From positions 6,010,517-6,074,516 of the forward strand of contig NC_080056.1 in NCBI RefSeq assembly GCF_026212465.1: a stretch of 64,000 nucleotides of DNA, read 5' to 3'. Made by a program: the position numbers and the translations under genes. Below are positions 61,331-64,000 of the stretch, in pieces. Position 1 is the first letter of the stretch. Every line of letters starts with the position of its first letter. The stretch is from Amaranthus tricolor (taxonomy: Eukaryota; Streptophyta; Magnoliopsida; Caryophyllales; Amaranthaceae). The notes beneath the pieces are model-generated. The model had not been told where the DNA came from, did not search any database, and saw only the letters and a program-made list of their open reading frames with translations.

Positions 61331-61850
61331 ATGGCGCGGAAAGGATTGATGGACCAAGATTTGAAAAAATTGGATGTAACTAAACTACATCCTCTTTCTC
61401 CTGAGGTTATTTCTCGTCAGGCTACTATTAACATTGGTAATATGTTTAATAGACTTGTGATTACTATTTTGTAGAATATTAGGACCTGCCTTTTATTCTG
61501 AAATTTGCAAAATATTTTCTAGGAACTATTGGTCATGTGGCTCATGGAAAGTCTACTGTTGTCAAAGCTATTTCCGGTGTTCAGGTGATTATTATTTATA
61601 ATGATATTCGAGTTTTTTTAGTTACATTTTTCTCTTATTTGGGAAATTACTCATCTTTTATTTTGATTAGTATGTCTAACACTGATTCGATGTGGTATTG
61701 TACATTGTTCGAGTTTTTTGATTCATTTTTCTTGCAGACTGTCCGATTTAAGAATGAGTTGGAGCGTAATATCACTATTAAGCTAGGTTATGCTAATGCC
61801 AAGATATATAAATGTGAAGATGAACGGTGCCCAAGGCCAATGTGCTATAA
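61331..61850 (+). CDS. EIF2G: Translation initiation factor eIF2 subunit gamma, N-terminal part (first 3 coding exons)
   Basis: Exons 61331-61436, 61523-61584 and 61738-61850 encode about 93 residues: [20 protein letters not shown], then [33 protein letters not shown] and [20 protein letters not shown], ending in CPRPMCY plus two bases of a Lys codon. GHVAHGKST is the G1/P-loop of the GTPase domain. The [11 protein letters not shown] cysteines are the first half of the zinc-binding knuckle of a/eIF2-gamma. eIF2-gamma carries GTP and Met-tRNAi to the 40S subunit. The protein should be about 465 aa; the next exon is not found in the remaining 2.1 kb, so the gene either continues beyond the window through a long intron or is truncated. 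Confidence 0.9.
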
Positions 61851-63760
61851 GTATGTAATTCATTCTTCCTCTTTATCTATTGTTTTGGATTTTGGATGGA
61901 AATATTATTTTATGGCCATTGAAATTTCTAACTATGGAAAGTGCATTTATTAGCTTGTACATAGATGCTCTTGAGAAAGAGCTGTAACTAAATGGTAGCA
62001 CACTCTAAACTTTAGGGCACATACCTATGTTTGAATCCTCATTGCTACATTTTATGGAGGAATAATGGGGTTGTCTGGTTCGAACTTGGAAGGCCTCTAG
62101 ATGGGGGCTCTGACATTGGGAAGCTAGAGTAATTTCACCTTGCCTCTAGTTGTTGTTAGTGTAGCTAAGGAGTCTGTAGTGCTAAAATAGGACCATCCTA
62201 CACCTAAAAGGTCTATACATCTTCTAATGTGAAATCAAGATGGCTAGAATTATCAATAATATTGATACGATGCTTATTTCAGTAAGTAAAAATGTATAAC
62301 CATAGCTTATGCATGCTTTAGGTGTTTAGTACAATTAATGAATGGTTCTATTGACAACTGCATTTTGTTTGAGTCCCCCCCAAGCCTACTCAAAAGGAAG
62401 TACATATTTATTGACAGCCAAAATACTAGTAATGAGGATTTTTCAGTCTTTCAACTAACGAGGGATCCGTTCTGGTTGCATTTACTCGAATCAAGAACTC
62501 GAAATCTTGAGATATCACCAGAAGTGAAAAAGTGGAAAGAATTAGACAATAATATACACTTTCCTAGCGGGTGGTAAACTGTAATACATTAAGATCAGTA
62601 TTGTATATTATATCTTCTAACTTGGAATACTAAGTTTGTATCACCCAAATCACAATAAACTTACATCTACTTTGAGCAATGAGCTTTATCTCTACATGAA
62701 AGTCCAACCAAATAAAATACATTTTGTAAGTATTTAAATATCAAATATTGTTCCAAGTTCCAACAACACGTTTGAACTAAATAAACAAATAAGCTAACCA
62801 AACTTTTAATCATTCATTGTAATAGGAACGAATATTAAAGAAAACAATATAATTCAAAATGTTAACCTTTTGAGTGTTTATGAATGATAGAAATCCCATT
62901 TTCTCCCTTCACAACAGCACATTCATCTTGACTCATACTTAAATCCTCCATTAAAAACTTTAAATTTGAATCTTTTTATATGGGTTTCCCTGAACAATTT
63001 AAACTAGTACTAAAAGCCACTACATTTGAAACTACTTTTTAGTTCAGTCCCTACAAACTCTTATAAAATGTAGTTCAATCCAAATTAAAAAGTTAATGTA
63101 AGAGTGTAGTAAATGTGCAAACACATATGATAGAGACTGCTAACCAATGAGCACATGAAAATGTATTAAAAAGTAAATACAAGTTATAGGTATAAATTGA
63201 AAAAGAAATAGATTGATTGATGAAGGTTCAAAACAGATGATTTAAGCAAAACTCATAAGTAAAAAACACAATGGTGGGACTTAAAAGTTTTAACTCGTAG
63301 TCTTTAGCTTACTCTTGCCATCATTTGCAACAATTTGAAGAATCAATTTTGCTGATTACAACACTTTGCAGGAATCCATGTTCTAATTCTTAGTCTTAAA
63401 CTTACTCTTGCCATTGTTACTTAAATTTCTAATCTTTAATTTTGAAATTATAATGACATACCTTGTTAGTTTAATGACCTTAACATGAAATCTTCATGTA
63501 ATCAATGCATTCAAAGATTTGAAAAAACAATGCCATCCATTATATGCTTGGCATTCACTCCACAACTCCTTAAATGCACATTCAACATCCTGATTGTACA
63601 TAAACCTAGATGACATAAGGTATACTATAACATGAACTTGATGCAAATATAGGAAATTGGAATTGATCGAAAATAACATGAACTTGATGGAAATTTACCA
63701 AATTGAAATTGAAAATTGGATTACCCTAAAAAAATGATTCGCAAAGACAGAAATTTCCAT
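61851..63760 (+). other. Probable eIF2-gamma intron 3; no exon recognised
   Basis: Starts with a GTATGT donor. No sequence resembling the next eIF2-gamma exon is seen. A possible tRNA-derived SINE with a B-box-like TTTGAATCC lies at about 61985-62160. A frame at 62338-62577 has no family I recognise. Confidence 0.5.
61985..62160 (+). repeat. Possible SINE fragment
   Basis: AAATGGTAGCACAC could be an A box and TATGTTTGAATCCTC (near 62026-62040) a B box, with about 35 bp between them, as in tRNA-derived SINEs. The 3' end and target duplication were not found. Confidence 0.35.
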
Positions 63761-63844
63761 TTATTATTCTTCTAGAGGGAAAGATGGCTATCATTGATTC
63801 AAGCTTTTTAAGTTTTACTATTTATCATTCTTCTATAGGGAAAG

Positions 63845-64000
63845 ATGGAGGATGAAGAGAGAAAATTAGGGATTGAATCTGAAGAGTTGGCTATCAAAGG
63901 ATGGTCTGAATTTACAAGAGGGAGAGGCACAATAAGAAAAGGAGATGAAGAGAGAAAATTAGGGATTGAATCCGAAGAGTTGACTATCAAAGGATGGTCT
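63845..64000 (+). repeat. 93 bp tandem repeat encoding a 31-residue repeat, open at the right edge
   Basis: The block GATGAAGAGAGAAAATTAGG, continuing through GATTGAATC and AAAGGATGGTCT, appears at about 63849 and again at about 63942, 93 bp apart, and the second copy reaches the window end. Read from ATG at 63845 it is open to the edge: MEDEERKLGIESEELAIKG, then WSEFTRGRGTIRKG, then the repeat. The minus strand is open too over much of it, so coding potential is uncertain. It may be the start of a repeat-protein exon or simply a minisatellite. Confidence 0.5.

Noticed and set aside
62338..62577. 79-codon frame with plausible amino-acid composition (FWLHLLESRTRNLEI)
   Set aside because: It looks somewhat protein-like, but I cannot assign a family, it lacks splice or promoter context and it lies within the probable eIF2-gamma intron. 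Not called as a gene.
63808..63990. Minus-strand frame over the terminal 93 bp repeat
   Set aside because: The repeat is open on both strands. Plus and minus readings cannot be separated, so only the repeat itself is reported.

Overview
This is a plant nuclear window, almost certainly from a eudicot. The genes have many short exons, AT-rich introns and a dense load of short transposable elements, and the recognisable products are plant-specific: a SAC9-type phosphatase with a WW domain, an MPK6-type MAP kinase and a plastid-targeted 2-isopropylmalate synthase. The species cannot be fixed from the sequence. No operon-like or prokaryotic organisation is present. All exon boundaries were hand-placed from splice consensus, reading phase and protein family continuity.

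Layout. (1) 1910-22017, plus strand: a complete 13-exon SAC9 gene (about 1616 aa) whose introns carry a solo LTR (11522-13172, TSD AAGGT) and a cluster of TA-microsatellite-associated inverted-repeat elements, including a long hairpin. (2) 22988-26168: a Mutator-like (MULE) deletion derivative with about 145 bp TIRs, a perfect 9 bp TSD, N- and C-terminal transposase remnants and a decayed zf-GRF gene on the opposite strand. (3) 27083-29392, plus: a two-exon gene for a small, probably plastid-targeted protein with a twin-arginine-like signal. (4) 30516-37249, minus: a complete 12-exon leucine-pathway 2-isopropylmalate synthase gene (628 aa), with one probable GC-AG intron. (5) 37.3-51.4 kb: mostly AT-rich repeats, with a SINE-like element, a non-autonomous element carrying a DUF1685 exon, an orphan duplicate of IPMS exon 1 (44385-45085), a LINE 3' fragment and a hAT-type MITE. 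(6) 51503-58435, plus: a complete six-exon MPK6-type MAP kinase (396 aa). (7) 61331 to beyond the right edge, plus: the first three coding exons of eIF2-gamma; no later exon is visible in the window. The last 160 bases contain a 93 bp repeat that reads as a 31-residue protein repeat.

The genes serve unrelated housekeeping or signalling roles: phosphoinositide turnover, leucine synthesis, MAPK signalling and translation initiation. No functional cluster or plainly new system is evident. The most interesting leads are the orphan IPMS exon 1, which keeps a compatible splice donor and about 91% amino-acid identity over 161 residues; the element that has apparently captured a DUF1685 exon; and the TA-array-linked element cluster and hairpin in a SAC9 intron.
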